From: Flammeovirga kamogawensis
Lineage (GTDB): Bacteria; Bacteroidota; Bacteroidia; Cytophagales; Flammeovirgaceae
NCBI RefSeq assembly: GCF_018736065.1
Contig: NZ_CP076129.1
Coordinates: 682,001-746,000 of the forward strand
Direction: 5' to 3'
Length of the DNA stretch: 64,000 nt
How positions within the stretch are numbered: position 1 is the first letter of the stretch; the number at the start of each line of letters is the position of its first letter. The notes under the pieces are model-generated. The model saw only the letters and a program-made list of their open reading frames with translations, did no database searches and had not been told where the DNA came from. Shown here in pieces: positions 34,669-43,447 of this stretch. The position numbers were made by a program, and so were the translations under genes.

Positions 34669-35918
34669 TATCTCTTAAATCTTAAAGTGTAAATGTAATT
34701 ATGTAGATATCCACTGCGTTCTATTGAAAATTCAAAAATGGTATCTGTTACTTTCTGAATTAAAATTAAAGAACGTCCTCTTTTTATTGCCCAACCTCCA
34801 TATTCAACATTATCAACTCTTTTCCATTCTTCATTTTTAGGAAAAATGCGTTCACTATTTTCACTTATAAAGTAACTATTAACCTGACCACAAAAGTATA
34901 ATTGATTTTTTAGATGTGTTGGATCAATTGAAATATTCATTTCATCACTAGAACAAGGTTTCTCAGAATATTTTTTTAAAGTTGACATTTCTTCTCCTTC
35001 CCGTGGTTCTCTTGTATTCAATTTCTCTGTCATGAATTCAAAATGCCAAGCACCTGAAAGAGAAAAGTCAAAGTGATCTTTCCAAAATTTATCTTTTGCT
35101 TCATTCAAAGTTTTTGCCTCAAAGGTGAACTCACAATCTACACATCTGTCTTCTTCTGGAATTGTACTATTAGAAGGATAGAAAGTGGCTAATCTTAATG
35201 TCCCCTTATTCAATTCTACAACATTAAAGCCTATAGAATCTAAGAGAATTTGGGTGTAATCTTCATTAAAATTCCATCTTCCCATAACTGGCCAAAGCTT
35301 TTGTAAAGAAGTTCGCCCTGTGGTTTGCAAATTATGAGTGAGAAGTGTACCCTCTCCCATATACCCCGTAAACAATAGTTTTAAAGACGCTGAAGGAAGT
35401 GACGGAAATTGAGAATTGGTTATTGTGGCTGATTTCAATTGCCATTCTGATGTAATAAGAGGCTTACTTTTCTGTGTTTCTATTGAATAGAATTCTTCTG
35501 CCGAATATGAATACTTTTCAGATTCACAGCCATTGTCATTATACATATAATAACTTATATTTTCTGTATCATAAATAGTAATATTGGTATGTGTATGTAC
35601 TTTACTTAATGACAATGTATCAACCCTATTATCCATCTCAATAACAAAATTACAAGGTAGATGTTTTTCGTCGATGATAAGATTGAATACCGCTTCAGCT
35701 CTAAATGTACCTTGATAAGCTGCGATAATACCGTTTTCACGAACAGGGTACATCATGTTTCTCGAATAGTCATATTCAAATGAAAAATTATTGAAATCAT
35801 CACAACTGACAGGTTGATCTGAAACCTCTTTCTCTCCAAAGATTTCACAACTAGTGATGGACATTAAGAAAGGATAGAACAGAAAAAGAAGAAGGAGTTT
35901 GTTTGTTGTTTTATTCAT
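34668..35918 (-). CDS. Lipoprotein with lipocalin-like segment, 416 aa
   Basis: A 416-residue lipoprotein: hydrophobic start MNKTTNKLLLLFLFYPF, lipobox Cys in SITSCEIF. The central part (SEWQLKSATIT ... GRWNFNEDYTQILLDS) resembles the lipocalin-like beta-barrel domain common in Bacteroidota lipoproteins. Several cysteine pairs (CVDCE and others) suggest disulfides. It overlaps the upstream gene by 8 nt and the downstream gene by 1 nt, so translation is coupled on both sides. No enzymatic motif is seen. Confidence 0.72.
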   Translation of the reverse strand: MNKTTNKLLLLFLFYPFLMSITSCEIFGEKEVSDQPVSCDDFNNFSFEYDYSRNMMYPVRENGIIAAYQGTFRAEAVFNLIIDEKHLPCNFVIEMDNRVDTLSLSKVHTHTNITIYDTENISYYMYNDNGCESEKYSYSAEEFYSIETQKSKPLITSEWQLKSATITNSQFPSLPSASLKLLFTGYMGEGTLLTHNLQTTGRTSLQKLWPVMGRWNFNEDYTQILLDSIGFNVVELNKGTLRLATFYPSNSTIPEEDRCVDCEFTFEAKTLNEAKDKFWKDHFDFSLSGAWHFEFMTEKLNTREPREGEEMSTLKKYSEKPCSSDEMNISIDPTHLKNQLYFCGQVNSYFISENSERIFPKNEEWKRVDNVEYGGWAIKRGRSLILIQKVTDTIFEFSIERSGYLHNYIYTLRFKR

Positions 35919-36831
35919 TATTATTGGTCGTTACGGTATTACTCACACTATAATACCCCGCTGAGTTGTATACTCTTAAGTAATAAAAAATGGAATCCGC
36001 TACAGGGATATCCTCATCTAAATACATCATTGCTGACGGTCCTAATGTGGCTATTTTTTCTAACGAAAAATCATCATTTGTCTCTCTGTAAATTTCATAG
36101 CCAGATACTTCATCATCTTCATTATCCCAATACAGACTAACGGTGTTATCCTCATTCTTAGTAAGGTTTAAAACAACATTTTTAGTGGCCGATGTATTTA
36201 AGATTAAATTCTTTGTAGTAACTATATCTAGATTATTACTCACTTCTATTGCTAAAGTATGTATTTGATTTGCTGAAGGGTGAACAACTATTTTCTTTTG
36301 TGCGTCATCTAAAAATTCCTCACTGATAATGTCAATTTCTCCATCAACATCACTGATACATTTAAAATGTAATTCGTCTAATGCTGTAAGACTATCCCAT
36401 ACTGTTAGTAGTATAGCTATTTGTTCATCAGGTGAAAACCCTTCATAATCGTTGGGAGAATTGATCGTTACTTTGGGATCAATGAACTGTTCTTCCAACA
36501 TGAATAGATTTATTTTAGAAAGACTATCTTCCGTAGAAACAATTGTCTTTCCACTTCCATACGTGCTATTGTAGGCATACAATGTATATGTCCCTTTCTC
36601 CGAAAATTCTACAAAAGCTTTTCCTGTTTCATTTAAGGAATAGGTTTCCATAGAAGGTTCCACAATAACTGTGATGTCATCGTTTTGGGAGGCAGGCCCC
36701 CAATCTTCGTACCTCACTTGTACTGTTAACTTTTCTGATAATGCTTCTATTTCAACTTCTGTTTCAGTACAGGAAAAGAGTACTGAGGTGAGAAGAATAA
36801 AGTTGAAGAGTGTGTTTGCTTTTTTTATCAA
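35911..36831 (-). CDS. Fibronectin type III lipoprotein, first gene of the RHS-associated operon
   Basis: A 306-residue lipoprotein with signal IKKANTLFNFILLTSVLFSC. A carboxypeptidase-regulatory-like beta-sandwich follows (residues ~25-110), then a middle domain and a C-terminal fibronectin type III domain (VSLYWDNEDDEVSGYEIYRE ... YYLRVYNSAGYYSVSN). Its first ~50 codons occur twice more as broken copies at 31646-31820 and 30532-30675. Directly upstream is the second copy of the fusion-gene promoter repeat. It leads a coupled operon of four envelope proteins ending in the RHS remnant. It is likely surface-exposed; its role is unknown. Confidence 0.8.
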   Translation of the reverse strand: MIKKANTLFNFILLTSVLFSCTETEVEIEALSEKLTVQVRYEDWGPASQNDDITVIVEPSMETYSLNETGKAFVEFSEKGTYTLYAYNSTYGSGKTIVSTEDSLSKINLFMLEEQFIDPKVTINSPNDYEGFSPDEQIAILLTVWDSLTALDELHFKCISDVDGEIDIISEEFLDDAQKKIVVHPSANQIHTLAIEVSNNLDIVTTKNLILNTSATKNVVLNLTKNEDNTVSLYWDNEDDEVSGYEIYRETNDDFSLEKIATLGPSAMMYLDEDIPVADSIFYYLRVYNSAGYYSVSNTVTTNNNE

Positions 36832-36853
36832 AGTTGTTTGGTTTTTAGTTATA

Positions 36854-36976
36854 AGTTGAAAAAATTGGCTTTTAGCATATTTGTGATAAAGCTTTTAAAT
36901 GTGCTCTAAATTTAATTTTAACACATAACAAGAACTTAAAATTCTATTAATAGGGTATTAAGAGGGCTTGGATATA
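36854..36976. repeat. Direct repeat, right copy, with the duplicated period-11 promoter
   Basis: Same orientation and 70-bp identical core as 29719-29842. The heptamers are all kept (plus-strand starts 36924, 36935, 36946, 36957). The -7-like box is CACATTTA here (36903-36896), one base weaker than in the left copy. The duplicated leader contains an ATG followed after nine codons by a stop. It now stands in promoter position for the fibronectin-lipoprotein/RHS operon. Confidence 0.85.
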
Positions 36977-37190
36977 TTACTTTTTATAAAATGACTTCAC
37001 ACTCTTGCTATTAAGCTATACAACCTTTTAATCTTATTTCTTCTTCATTTTTGCCTTAACACAGAACGAGTAACATTGTCAATACAATTATTCAAATACA
37101 ATAATTCGTGAGCAATTGCGAAAACTTGTGCTACAAATGATAATGATGGAAATTTTCTATTTACGGAGTGACTAATAATTAAAAGGCATA
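36977..37190. other. Intergenic stretch between the RHS operon and the HTH gene
   Basis: AT-rich, with no frame, RNA gene or terminal inverted repeat that I can support. It might contain the outer boundary of the insert, but no target duplication is visible by eye. Confidence 0.4.
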
Positions 37191-37231
37191 AAAAAATCAC
37201 CTAAATAGTTTTTAATAACTATCTAGATGAT
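37190..37231 (-). terminator. Probable terminator of the HTH-protein gene
   Basis: ATCACCTAAATAGTT (37196-37210) pairs with AACTATCTAGATGAT (37217-37231), with two mismatches that are wobble pairs on the transcript. Read on the minus strand it is followed by a T-rich run. It lies about 60 nt after the stop at 37290. Confidence 0.55.
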
Positions 37232-37289
37232 GTATAAAAGCTTGAATTTATTATCTCTTAGGTTCTAATAAAAATTGAGACATAGTAGT

Positions 37290-37841
37290 TTAGGCTACTT
37301 CTTTTCTAGAAGTACAAACCACTATAGTTTTTGTTTGCGGCTTTGTTTTTTGATGTATTTTTTTTGACTGTAGTACTGTGTGCTCTACTTTCCATTTCTC
37401 CTCTTCGAATTGTATTAGTTGACTAATCAATTCTATATCATTTCTATAATGATACAATTTTTCTAATCCCCATCTTATTTTGTATCGAGTAAAGCGCCAA
37501 CGTCTATTTGAGTAAACAATAAAATATTTTTTCCGTTGCCAAGGGGTATCTGAATGCCAATAAATAAAACGGCGTTGAGCATACAACTCATATTTATTTT
37601 TTCTTCTAACAGCATCCTTTGTTTTATATTTCCTTAAGCTCCCCACTACTTTTTTCCGAGCAGTGGCTAATTGATGTGCTTTTTCTCCACTATAATTTCC
37701 ATTGACACTGTTTCTTTTAATTTCTCTATATATTGTAGATAAATGCACACCGAGGGCCATGGCAATTTTTACCTTAGTCACCTCTGCTTCTAATAATTTT
37801 TCTAATTCAATACGTTGTTCTTTAAAAAGTTGCATGTGCAC
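37290..37841 (-). CDS. IS30-type helix-turn-helix protein without transposase domain
   Basis: A 183-residue basic protein whose first ~50 residues match the HTH of IS30 transposases (FKEQRIELEKLLEAEVTKVK, IAMALGVHLSTIYREIKRN). No DDE integrase core follows. Instead there is a Lys/Arg/Tyr/Trp-rich segment (RRFIYWHSDTPWQRKKYFIV) and a Lys-rich tail. No terminal inverted repeats were found around it, so it is not a simple intact IS. It could be a transposase remnant or a small DNA-binding protein paired with the coiled-coil gene upstream, from which it is separated by a strong hairpin. Confidence 0.65.
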   Translation of the reverse strand: MHMQLFKEQRIELEKLLEAEVTKVKIAMALGVHLSTIYREIKRNSVNGNYSGEKAHQLATARKKVVGSLRKYKTKDAVRRKNKYELYAQRRFIYWHSDTPWQRKKYFIVYSNRRWRFTRYKIRWGLEKLYHYRNDIELISQLIQFEEEKWKVEHTVLQSKKIHQKTKPQTKTIVVCTSRKEVA

Positions 37842-37853
37842 TATATAGATAGA

Positions 37854-37885
37854 AACTAGGTTAGTGGCTGACGCACTAACCTAGT
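37854..37885. terminator. Perfect 13-bp hairpin between the coiled-coil and HTH genes
   Basis: AACTAGGTTAGTG (37854-37866) and CACTAACCTAGTT (37873-37885) pair perfectly around a 6-nt loop, followed by TTTT on the plus strand and a shorter T-run on the minus strand. It can end transcripts in either direction, in particular that of the coiled-coil gene at 37899-38396. Confidence 0.75.
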
Positions 37886-37898
37886 TTTTTCAAAAAAA

Positions 37899-38396
37899 TT
37901 AAACAGCTACTGCCTCAAGTTCTTTCAATTGAGGAGAATTTAAAACCCATCCATTTGTAGTGGCATGGTCCTTAATATGATGTAGTAATTCTAATAAAAC
38001 ATACGTTTCTGTATGTTGAACAATACGGTCTAATTGTTCAAAGTAGACTTCTAAACCATCATTTTGTTCCAGTTTTAGTTCTAACTCACTAATTTCTGCA
38101 ACAAGCTTGTTTTTTTCTACTACCTTTTCTTTGTATTTAGAATGAGTTGGAAGCATAGTTTCTAACTCTCCTTCAACATACGTCAGTTGGCTTTTCTTTT
38201 CACTGAGTGAAGTCGTTCTACCCTCAAAACGGTTTTTCTTTCTTTCCGTAGAAATAACTTTTAAGACATTAGAAGAATCTTGGTATTTGTATTCTTGGTA
38301 AATACCATTATATGTAGTTTGGGTATCAACTTCTGTTGTACATGATAAAGATACTACTCTCCCGAATAGATCCATTTTTGCTTGATTATCTAACAT
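37899..38396 (-). CDS. Coiled-coil hypothetical protein, 165 aa
   Basis: A 165-residue soluble protein with a Lys/Glu heptad-rich middle (about residues 55-115, ELETMLPTHSKYKEKVVEKN, ISELELKLEQ) predicted to form a coiled coil, and a helical C-terminus ending EAVAV. No signal peptide and no known family. Same strand as the HTH gene downstream, across a hairpin. The pair may be a mobile or regulatory unit specific to this lineage. Confidence 0.6.
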   Translation of the reverse strand: MLDNQAKMDLFGRVVSLSCTTEVDTQTTYNGIYQEYKYQDSSNVLKVISTERKKNRFEGRTTSLSEKKSQLTYVEGELETMLPTHSKYKEKVVEKNKLVAEISELELKLEQNDGLEVYFEQLDRIVQHTETYVLLELLHHIKDHATTNGWVLNSPQLKELEAVAV

Positions 38397-38792
38397 GATC
38401 GTTAATGTTTGATTATTTAAAGTTTGCTTCTGGATGAATCGTTAATCGTCAGCATTAGTTTGCTCATCGAGAAATTTATTTATGTCACAATGTTAATAGT
38501 TGTAAATTATTTAAGCCAAATTATTTGTAAGAATATTATAGCAAAAGCTTTAAGGTTTATATTTTTTGGTGGAATAGTGATGTTTAAATAAAAATAGGTA
38601 TAAAGATTTAACGTGAATATTAAAGAAAATACAATTTCATAATGGTAAAAAATTCGTTTATAATAGGATTTAAATAAAAATTAAACAAGGTTTAAATAAT
38701 TAGAATTTAGTATTTAACAAGAAACTAATTAACAAACTTCAAAAAACTTTTGATATAGAATAATTTATTTATGTTATTGTACTACAAATTTA
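38397..38792. other. Intergenic stretch upstream of the defence cassette
   Basis: A divergent region between the coiled-coil gene (-) and the PLD gene (+). ATTAACGAT occurs as a spaced repeat near 38399 and 38446 (read on the minus strand), close to the coiled-coil gene, and might be an operator. No TAnnTTTG box in the period-11 register and no RNA gene were recognised. Confidence 0.4.
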
Positions 38793-38816
38793 ATGGTGTG
38801 TTACCCTTTTTTTATT

Positions 38817-39509
38817 ATGGCTGAATTTTTGACAACACAAGGAATTTCTTTTCATCTAGAAAACCTTATACTTAATGCACAAAAAAAACTGGTATTAGTT
38901 TCTCCTTATTTACAAACTTCTAAAACTTTATATGAAAGATTAAAAGATTCTACCTCGAGAGGTGTCCAAGTAAAAATCATTTATGGAAAAGATGAATTGA
39001 AACCAAATCAACGAAATTCCCTAGCTGAACTTGAGAATTTAGAACTCTATTATTTCGAAAATTTACATGCAAAATGTTATTTTAATGAATGGCATATGAT
39101 TATTACATCAATGAATATGTATGAATTCTCAGAAAAGAATAATAGGGAAATGGGTGTTTTAATTGATAGGAAACTTGATACTGAATTGTTTAATAAAGCT
39201 GTAAATGAAACTTTGTCTATTGTTCAGTCAGCAGAACATATCCCATTAAAGGCAAAATTGATAGCTGCTAAAAAAGAAAAAACAGCAACAAAACCCCAAA
39301 AAAGAAGAGGTTATTGTATTCGATGTGAGACTAGAATTGATTATAATCCCAAAACACCTTATTGTAAAGATTGTTATCAAAGTTGGTCATATTGGGAAAA
39401 TTTTGATTTTGAAGAAAATTCATGTCATAAATGTGGTCAATATATAGAGTCGACTATGAATAAACCTGAATGTTATACTTGTTATAAAGAATCAAGATCT
39501 TTAGGATAA
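38817..39509 (+). CDS. PLD-family nuclease with two C-terminal zinc ribbons
   Basis: From ATG 38817 (230 aa; an in-frame ATG at 38793 adds 8 residues, and residue numbers below use that longer form). Residues ~15-160 form a single phospholipase D-like domain with HAKCYFNE (His92, Lys94, Glu99) and the supporting Ser/Asn in ITSMNMYEFSEKNNREMG. With only one HKD motif the protein should act as a dimer. Two Cys4 zinc ribbons follow: CIRC...CKDC and CHKC...CYTC. PLD nucleases of this size act on DNA or RNA in several restriction and defence systems. It ends 9 nt before the McrB-like gene and is cotranscribed with it, so it is likely an effector or accessory nuclease of that system. Asp is the usual last motif residue; here it is Glu. 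Confidence 0.82.
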   Translation: MAEFLTTQGISFHLENLILNAQKKLVLVSPYLQTSKTLYERLKDSTSRGVQVKIIYGKDELKPNQRNSLAELENLELYYFENLHAKCYFNEWHMIITSMNMYEFSEKNNREMGVLIDRKLDTELFNKAVNETLSIVQSAEHIPLKAKLIAAKKEKTATKPQKRRGYCIRCETRIDYNPKTPYCKDCYQSWSYWENFDFEENSCHKCGQYIESTMNKPECYTCYKESRSLG

Positions 39510-39518
39510 TAATTATAT

Positions 39519-41147
39519 ATGAAAAATTTATGGTTTTTTAAAAGTAGTGGTAGTAATGCTGTTTATGGAGATGGTAAAGACTGGTACGATGATGAAATTG
39601 CTCAACAATATGAATTTGATAATAATGTTGCAAATAGCCAACAAATAAAAGAAGGTGATTCAGTAATTATTTTTGATAAAATAAAAGCTTTAGGTATTGC
39701 TGAAGTTATTAAACTTGATAAATGGGCAACTACAAAAAAATTATATCGATGTCCACATTGCAAAAATACAACATTTGATAAGCGAAAAACAATCAAACCG
39801 AAATATAAATGTGGAAAATGTAAAAGTGAGTTTGAAGAACCACTTTCTGAACTAAAAGACATTACAAAATTTCGTGTATCGTATGAAGATTCTTTTAAAA
39901 GAATTGAAAAACAAATACTTATTACCTCAATAAAAGCAGAAGACAGATATTTTCCTAAAAATTATAATAGAAACATGTCTATACAACTTCTTGACCCATC
40001 GTTAGTTACTGATTATGATTTAGATGTAATTAAAACGAGAACTTCTTTTGATACTAAGACAAATGATATGATTTCAAATTTTAATGAAGACCTGAGTAAT
40101 TCAAATTTATTTTTTCATAATTTATTAATTACTAGATATATTTCATCACTAATCACCAAACCATTTGTCCTTCTTTCTGGTCTTTCAGGTTCAGGTAAAA
40201 CCAAGCTTGCTCAATCTTTTGCTATGTGGATTTGTGAAGATAGTTCTCAATATGAAATTGTAGCAGTAGGTGCAGATTGGACAAATAGAGAACCTTTATT
40301 AGGATATCCTAATGCATTAAACAGTAAAGAATATATTAAGCCTGACAATGGTGCTTTAGATTTGATTACCAATGCAAATGCTAATTCTGAAAAACCTTAT
40401 TTTCTCATTTTAGATGAAATGAATTTAAGTCATGTTGAAAGGTATTTCGCTGACTTTTTAAGTGCCATGGAATCTAAAGATGAGATAAAACTTCATTCTT
40501 CAGATGATATCAAAAAAGTTCCAAAGAAAATCACTTTACCTAAGAATCTGTTTATTATTGGAACAGTTAATATTGATGAGACAACTTATATGTTTTCTCC
40601 TAAAGTATTAGATAGGGCGAATGTAATTGAATTTAGATTAACAGAGGATGATATTGATAACTTCTTTAAGTTGGATGACAATATTGATTTAGAGTTACTT
40701 AAATCTAAAGGAAGTAATCAAGTGCAAAATTTTCTTGATCTTGTAAATGAAAATTATACGATAAAAGATATTGTTTTAAAAGAAACTTTATTGAAAGCTT
40801 TTACTGAACTCAAAAAGGTAGGAGCTGAGTTTGGATATAGAAGTGCAAATGAGATTACAAGATTATGTGGAGTTATTAATTCAATAAACTCTTCTATTGA
40901 TATTAATGGACAAATAGATATCGCAATTATGCAAAAACTATTACCAAAACTACATGGATCAAGAAGAAAACTTATTCCTGTTTTGAATGCGTTGGGTAAT
41001 TTGTGTTTAGAAACGGAACTAAAAGAAGTCAATGAATTTGAAGATCTCCTTGGTAAAAAAATACGTTTTCCAATTTCATTTGAAAAACTGAAAAGAATGT
41101 ATAAAAATGTAGTTGATAATGGTTTTGCAAGTTACGCTGAAGCATAA
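39519..41147 (+). CDS. McrB-like AAA+ NTPase with N-terminal PUA/EVE-like domain and zinc ribbon
   Basis: A 542-residue motor subunit. The N-terminus (LWFFKSSGSNAVYGDGKDWY ... GDSVIIFDK ... GIAEVIKLDKW) resembles PUA/EVE-type readers of modified bases, with a zinc ribbon inserted (CPHC at 78-81, CGKC at 98-101). The AAA+ part has Walker A GLSGSGKT (221-228), Walker B LILDEMN (Asp299, Glu300) followed by the McrB-type HVERYFADFLSAME, and the sensor block GTVNIDETTYMFSPKVLDR. McrB proteins normally hydrolyse GTP and drive a partner nuclease along modified DNA. The gene is followed after 3 nt by the McrC-like gene and preceded by the PLD gene. Together they form a type IV restriction-like antiphage cassette; specificity is unknown. 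Confidence 0.88.
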   Translation: MKNLWFFKSSGSNAVYGDGKDWYDDEIAQQYEFDNNVANSQQIKEGDSVIIFDKIKALGIAEVIKLDKWATTKKLYRCPHCKNTTFDKRKTIKPKYKCGKCKSEFEEPLSELKDITKFRVSYEDSFKRIEKQILITSIKAEDRYFPKNYNRNMSIQLLDPSLVTDYDLDVIKTRTSFDTKTNDMISNFNEDLSNSNLFFHNLLITRYISSLITKPFVLLSGLSGSGKTKLAQSFAMWICEDSSQYEIVAVGADWTNREPLLGYPNALNSKEYIKPDNGALDLITNANANSEKPYFLILDEMNLSHVERYFADFLSAMESKDEIKLHSSDDIKKVPKKITLPKNLFIIGTVNIDETTYMFSPKVLDRANVIEFRLTEDDIDNFFKLDDNIDLELLKSKGSNQVQNFLDLVNENYTIKDIVLKETLLKAFTELKKVGAEFGYRSANEITRLCGVINSINSSIDINGQIDIAIMQKLLPKLHGSRRKLIPVLNALGNLCLETELKEVNEFEDLLGKKIRFPISFEKLKRMYKNVVDNGFASYAEA

Positions 41148-41150
41148 AAT

Positions 41151-43412
41151 ATGACAAAAGATCAGATTTCTATACCTATAAATGATAAAGCTGAGTTAAT
41201 CATTACACCTCAAGCTGTTGATAAACCAATTCTATATGAGATTGATAAAGAAGAAGCATATAGAAATGCAGAATCACCTTATCAATTAATAGAAGGTTTT
41301 ACTTACGATTGGGAAATTATCAATGAAGAATACCATCTTGAAGTTGATAAAAATATAGTTTTTAATACTTCAAACTATATTAACAGAGGGGTGATCAAAC
41401 CTAATATATTTGTTGGAACTCTCTCTATTCCTGTTTTTAAAAATAGTACTTTTATTAAAACAATTGAGATAGAAGTACGGTCTTTAAAAGCGTCTTATAG
41501 AAAAGATTATCGTCAGATGTTAACTGATATTTCAGAATATTGCACTGATTTATTAATGCAGACTACTTCTCCTGCTTCTCAACAATACACTGTTGATCAT
41601 GATAATAGGTCAGAAACGTTATATCAGAAATTTTCTTTTGTTAAATCAATTATTGACTCCGATGAATTTGAAGAGGCGATCTATCAAATTACTGAATTAC
41701 CAAACTCAAAATGGGAAGTATTTGAAGAAGAACAAGATATTCGTAGAGTAGGTAGAATTACAAATAAAATAGCTAAACGGTTTGTAAAAGTATCAAATAG
41801 AATTCCTATAAATGATGAATTATTAAAAAGAAATTTTGGAAGTTTAAATTCTTTACCAAAATCAGTAAGTTTAAAAAAGACAAGAGATACCGTTGATACT
41901 ATAGAAAATCAGTTTATCAAGTTTGTACTGGAAACGTTTTTGTTTTTTTGTGAAGATTTAAAACCTAAACTCGCTAAGAAGAAGAATAGATTTAATAAAG
42001 AGATAAATCAGGTCATCTATAAGCTAGAGGATTATTTACAACATAATATTTTTCGAGATATTAGCCAATTGAAAATGATGCCTTTAAACAATCCTCTATT
42101 ACAAAGAAAAGGAGGGTATAAAGAAGTATACAAATCTTGGCTGATGTTTGATCTTGCTGCTAAACTTTTTTGGAAAGGTGGAGATGATGTATATCGAGCA
42201 GGTAAAAGAGATGTAGCTACATTATATGAATATTGGGTCTTTTTTGCACTTCTAGAGATTATTAAACAAATTTTTGAAATAAAAAAAACCGATATATCAT
42301 CTTTAATAAGTGATACAAAAGATGGTTTAGGACTACAATTAAAACAAGGTGTTCATACTGCTTTAGAAGGGAAATATATATCTGATCAGAGAGAGTTAAA
42401 TATCAAATTTAGTTTTAATAGAACATTCAGTAGAAAAAATAAAATTTCCGAAGAAGGAAGCTGGACAAAGCAAATGAGACCCGATTATACTATCACTTTG
42501 TGGCCCTCACAATTTTCGGAGAAACAAGCAATCGTAAATGATTTAATTACTCATATTCATTTTGATGCTAAATACAAGATAGCCAATATCACACAATTGT
42601 TAGGATCAGATAGTGAAGATGATTTTGATGAATCCTCAACATATAAGAGAGTAGATTTGTTAAAGATGCATGCTTATAAGGATGCAATTAGAAGGTCAAG
42701 TGGTGCATATGTTATTTACCCAGGTAAAAAAGAAAGTGATAAAATCAGAAGTTTTCATGAAATTTTACCTGGGTTAGGAGCTTTTCCTTTGAGACCAACT
42801 AGGGACAAGCAAGGATTATCTGAAATAAAATTATTTATCAAAGATGTTATAAAGCACTATCTTGACAGAACCTCTCAAAGAGGTAGTATAGAATTTCATA
42901 AGAACAGAATTCTAAAAGGAGGTAATAAAAAAGATGTATTGATTAAATATATCCCTGAATTACAGCCAAATAATAAATTACTTATTCCATCTGAAACAAA
43001 TGTAATAATTGGATATTATAAAAATGATAATCATTTAGCTTGGATATTGGAAACATGGGCTTATAATATAAGAGCAGATGCTGAAAGAAATGGAGGCATG
43101 CAATTGTCTCCTCAATTAATCTCTGCAAAATATATTTTACTTCATAATAGCTCAAAGTCCAATAATCAAGTTTTATTATTTGTGACTTCAAACGGACCTA
43201 AAGTCCAGTTAAAATCACAATTAGACGGTTATCCATCTTCAGATGGAAAAGATCATCAGTATTTTGTTTTTGATGTAGAAAAAGTAATTAACACAAAATT
43301 TCAAAGATATCATTTTGATATTAAAGAATTAGCAGGATTTACAAAAGAAAATCTTGATGGTTGTCCTTATGTAACAACTTTAGAAAAATTATTTTCTGTA
43401 TCAGATTCATAA
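41151..43412 (+). CDS. DUF2357/McrC-like PD-(D/E)XK nuclease
   Basis: A 753-residue protein. The N-terminal half resembles DUF2357 (beta-rich start, then RKDYRQMLTDISEYCTDLL and long helices). The C-terminal half carries a PD-(D/E)XK nuclease core with PDYT (Asp445) and HFDAKYK (Asp472, Lys474), then a conserved helix containing MHAYKDA. DUF2357 proteins are known partners of McrB-type AAA+ motors, taking the McrC place. It starts 3 nt after the McrB-like gene and ends 35 bp before the convergent beta-helix gene. A divergent C-terminal ~150 residues (from about 595) may be an extra sensor or a McrC-type finger. No mutation of the active site is apparent, so the cassette looks functional. Confidence 0.85.
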   Translation: MTKDQISIPINDKAELIITPQAVDKPILYEIDKEEAYRNAESPYQLIEGFTYDWEIINEEYHLEVDKNIVFNTSNYINRGVIKPNIFVGTLSIPVFKNSTFIKTIEIEVRSLKASYRKDYRQMLTDISEYCTDLLMQTTSPASQQYTVDHDNRSETLYQKFSFVKSIIDSDEFEEAIYQITELPNSKWEVFEEEQDIRRVGRITNKIAKRFVKVSNRIPINDELLKRNFGSLNSLPKSVSLKKTRDTVDTIENQFIKFVLETFLFFCEDLKPKLAKKKNRFNKEINQVIYKLEDYLQHNIFRDISQLKMMPLNNPLLQRKGGYKEVYKSWLMFDLAAKLFWKGGDDVYRAGKRDVATLYEYWVFFALLEIIKQIFEIKKTDISSLISDTKDGLGLQLKQGVHTALEGKYISDQRELNIKFSFNRTFSRKNKISEEGSWTKQMRPDYTITLWPSQFSEKQAIVNDLITHIHFDAKYKIANITQLLGSDSEDDFDESSTYKRVDLLKMHAYKDAIRRSSGAYVIYPGKKESDKIRSFHEILPGLGAFPLRPTRDKQGLSEIKLFIKDVIKHYLDRTSQRGSIEFHKNRILKGGNKKDVLIKYIPELQPNNKLLIPSETNVIIGYYKNDNHLAWILETWAYNIRADAERNGGMQLSPQLISAKYILLHNSSKSNNQVLLFVTSNGPKVQLKSQLDGYPSSDGKDHQYFVFDVEKVINTKFQRYHFDIKELAGFTKENLDGCPYVTTLEKLFSVSDS

Positions 43413-43447
43413 TCATTACTTCTCTAAATATATATTTTTAATCCTAA

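Noticed and set aside
37290-37841. Complete IS30 insertion sequence
   Set aside because: Only the HTH part is similar; no DDE catalytic region, terminal inverted repeats or target duplication was found.
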